DNA from: an uncultured Bacillota bacterium
Lineage (GTDB): Bacteria > Bacillota_I > Bacilli_A > RF39 > UBA660
Length of the DNA stretch: 5,443 nucleotides
Direction of reading: 5' to 3'
NCBI GenBank assembly: GCA_947179265.1
Contig: CAMXBB010000104.1
Location: 1 to 5,443 of the forward strand
In this document: in pieces, positions 4,984 through 5,443 of the stretch
Numbering within the stretch: the stretch's first letter is position 1
How the letters are laid out: each line of letters opens with the position of its first letter
Position numbers and translations under genes: made by a program
Notes under the pieces: generated by a model
The model's input: the letters and a program-made list of their open reading frames with translations, nothing else
Database searches by the model: none
What the model was told of the DNA's origin: nothing

Positions 4984-5443
4984 ATGGAAGACAAATTAAA
5001 TAAGAATAGGGTAATAATTTTGAGTTGTGCTTTAGCATTTTGTGTAATTGCAACGGCAGGTGTATTTCTTTTTACCAATAAGAAAAGCCTAGCGAGTGAA
5101 GAAAATAATAAATGTAATGAAGTAACACTGGGATATTATCCGTTATCATTAAAAACTAAAAGTCATGATATAAGTATAAGTTCTAGTGATGCTGAAAGAT
5201 TATCAGAGATATTAGATAATTTAGAATCAAGTGATAAAAATGAAACTTTAACCGACGTTAAGTATAAATTAAAGTATTGCGATGATACCTATTTTGTTGG
5301 TGAAGAAGATAAGATGACAAAAAATGGCAAGACTGTGAAACCAACCACTGAAAAAATAGATTTAAAAGAATTTATTGAAGGAAAATCAAAAGAACTAAAT
5401 AAAGTATATTTATACTTAGTAGATATGGGAGTTTCTTCTAATA
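4984..5443 (+). CDS. Membrane-anchored extracytoplasmic protein, partial (C-terminus cut)
   Basis: The frame opens at ATG 4984 and runs without a stop past the right edge, giving 153 residues. A basic/polar N-terminus (MEDKLNKNR) is followed by one hydrophobic segment at about 10-30 (VIILSCALAF onward to VFLF) and then TNKK, predicting a single-pass protein with its C-terminal part outside the membrane. ILSC at 12-15 loosely resembles a lipobox, but the preceding hydrophobic core is too short, so a transmembrane anchor is more likely than a lipoprotein. The outer part is Ser/Lys/Glu/Asp-rich and contains Cys43 and Cys98, which might form a disulfide. I do not recognise a family. It has its own strong promoter after the recombinase, with an inverted repeat over the promoter and ribosome binding site. 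It may be a resident gene bordering the recombinase unit, or cargo. Confidence 0.8.
   Translation, partial: MEDKLNKNRVIILSCALAFCVIATAGVFLFTNKKSLASEENNKCNEVTLGYYPLSLKTKSHDISISSSDAERLSEILDNLESSDKNETLTDVKYKLKYCDDTYFVGEEDKMTKNGKTVKPTTEKIDLKEFIEGKSKELNKVYLYLVDMGVSSN

Noticed and set aside
4984..5046. Lipoprotein signal at ILSC
   Set aside because: Only three hydrophobic residues precede the motif after the charged start, and the hydrophobic stretch continues well past the cysteine, which fits a transmembrane anchor.

Overview
The window is very AT-rich and reads in the standard bacterial code: all Trp codons seen in the complete genes are TGG, and no gene needs TGA as a sense codon. Strong purine-rich Shine-Dalgarno sequences, extended -10 promoters (TGnTATAAT type), U-tract terminators and an all-plus-strand layout suggest a low-GC Bacillota, perhaps one of the uncultured gut Bacilli or Clostridia. 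The taxon is inferred from style only; no marker gene is present.

Layout, left to right, all on the + strand. (1) 3-173: C-terminal tail of an unrecognised protein. (2) 233-2548: a large membrane hybrid histidine kinase with seven predicted transmembrane helices, HisKA, HATPase and two tandem receiver domains, with its own promoter and a terminator just after its stop. (3) 2612-3340: a class I glutamine amidotransferase-like hydrolase of the peptidase C26 / PuuD type, with its own promoter and a terminator whose 5' arm lies in its last codons. (4) 3385-3516 and 3503-4930: a two-gene unit of a small SHOCT-like protein overlapping a large serine recombinase by 14 bp. (5) 4984 to the right edge: a membrane-anchored extracytoplasmic protein cut by the window, with a strong promoter and an inverted repeat that could pair its Shine-Dalgarno in read-through transcripts.

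The first three transcription units look like ordinary chromosomal single-gene units. The kinase has no DNA-binding regulator or HPt partner in the window, so its output must be elsewhere. The recombinase pair is the only mobile-element signature: there is no phage, conjugation or cargo gene and no recognisable attachment site in view, so it may be one edge of an integrated element, a remnant, or a resident recombinase. I found no RNA gene, CRISPR array or insertion sequence. The most interesting points are the SHOCT-like/recombinase overlap with an apparently missing canonical start at the expected distance from a good Shine-Dalgarno, the inverted repeat around the last promoter, and the orphan 7TM kinase with two intact receivers.
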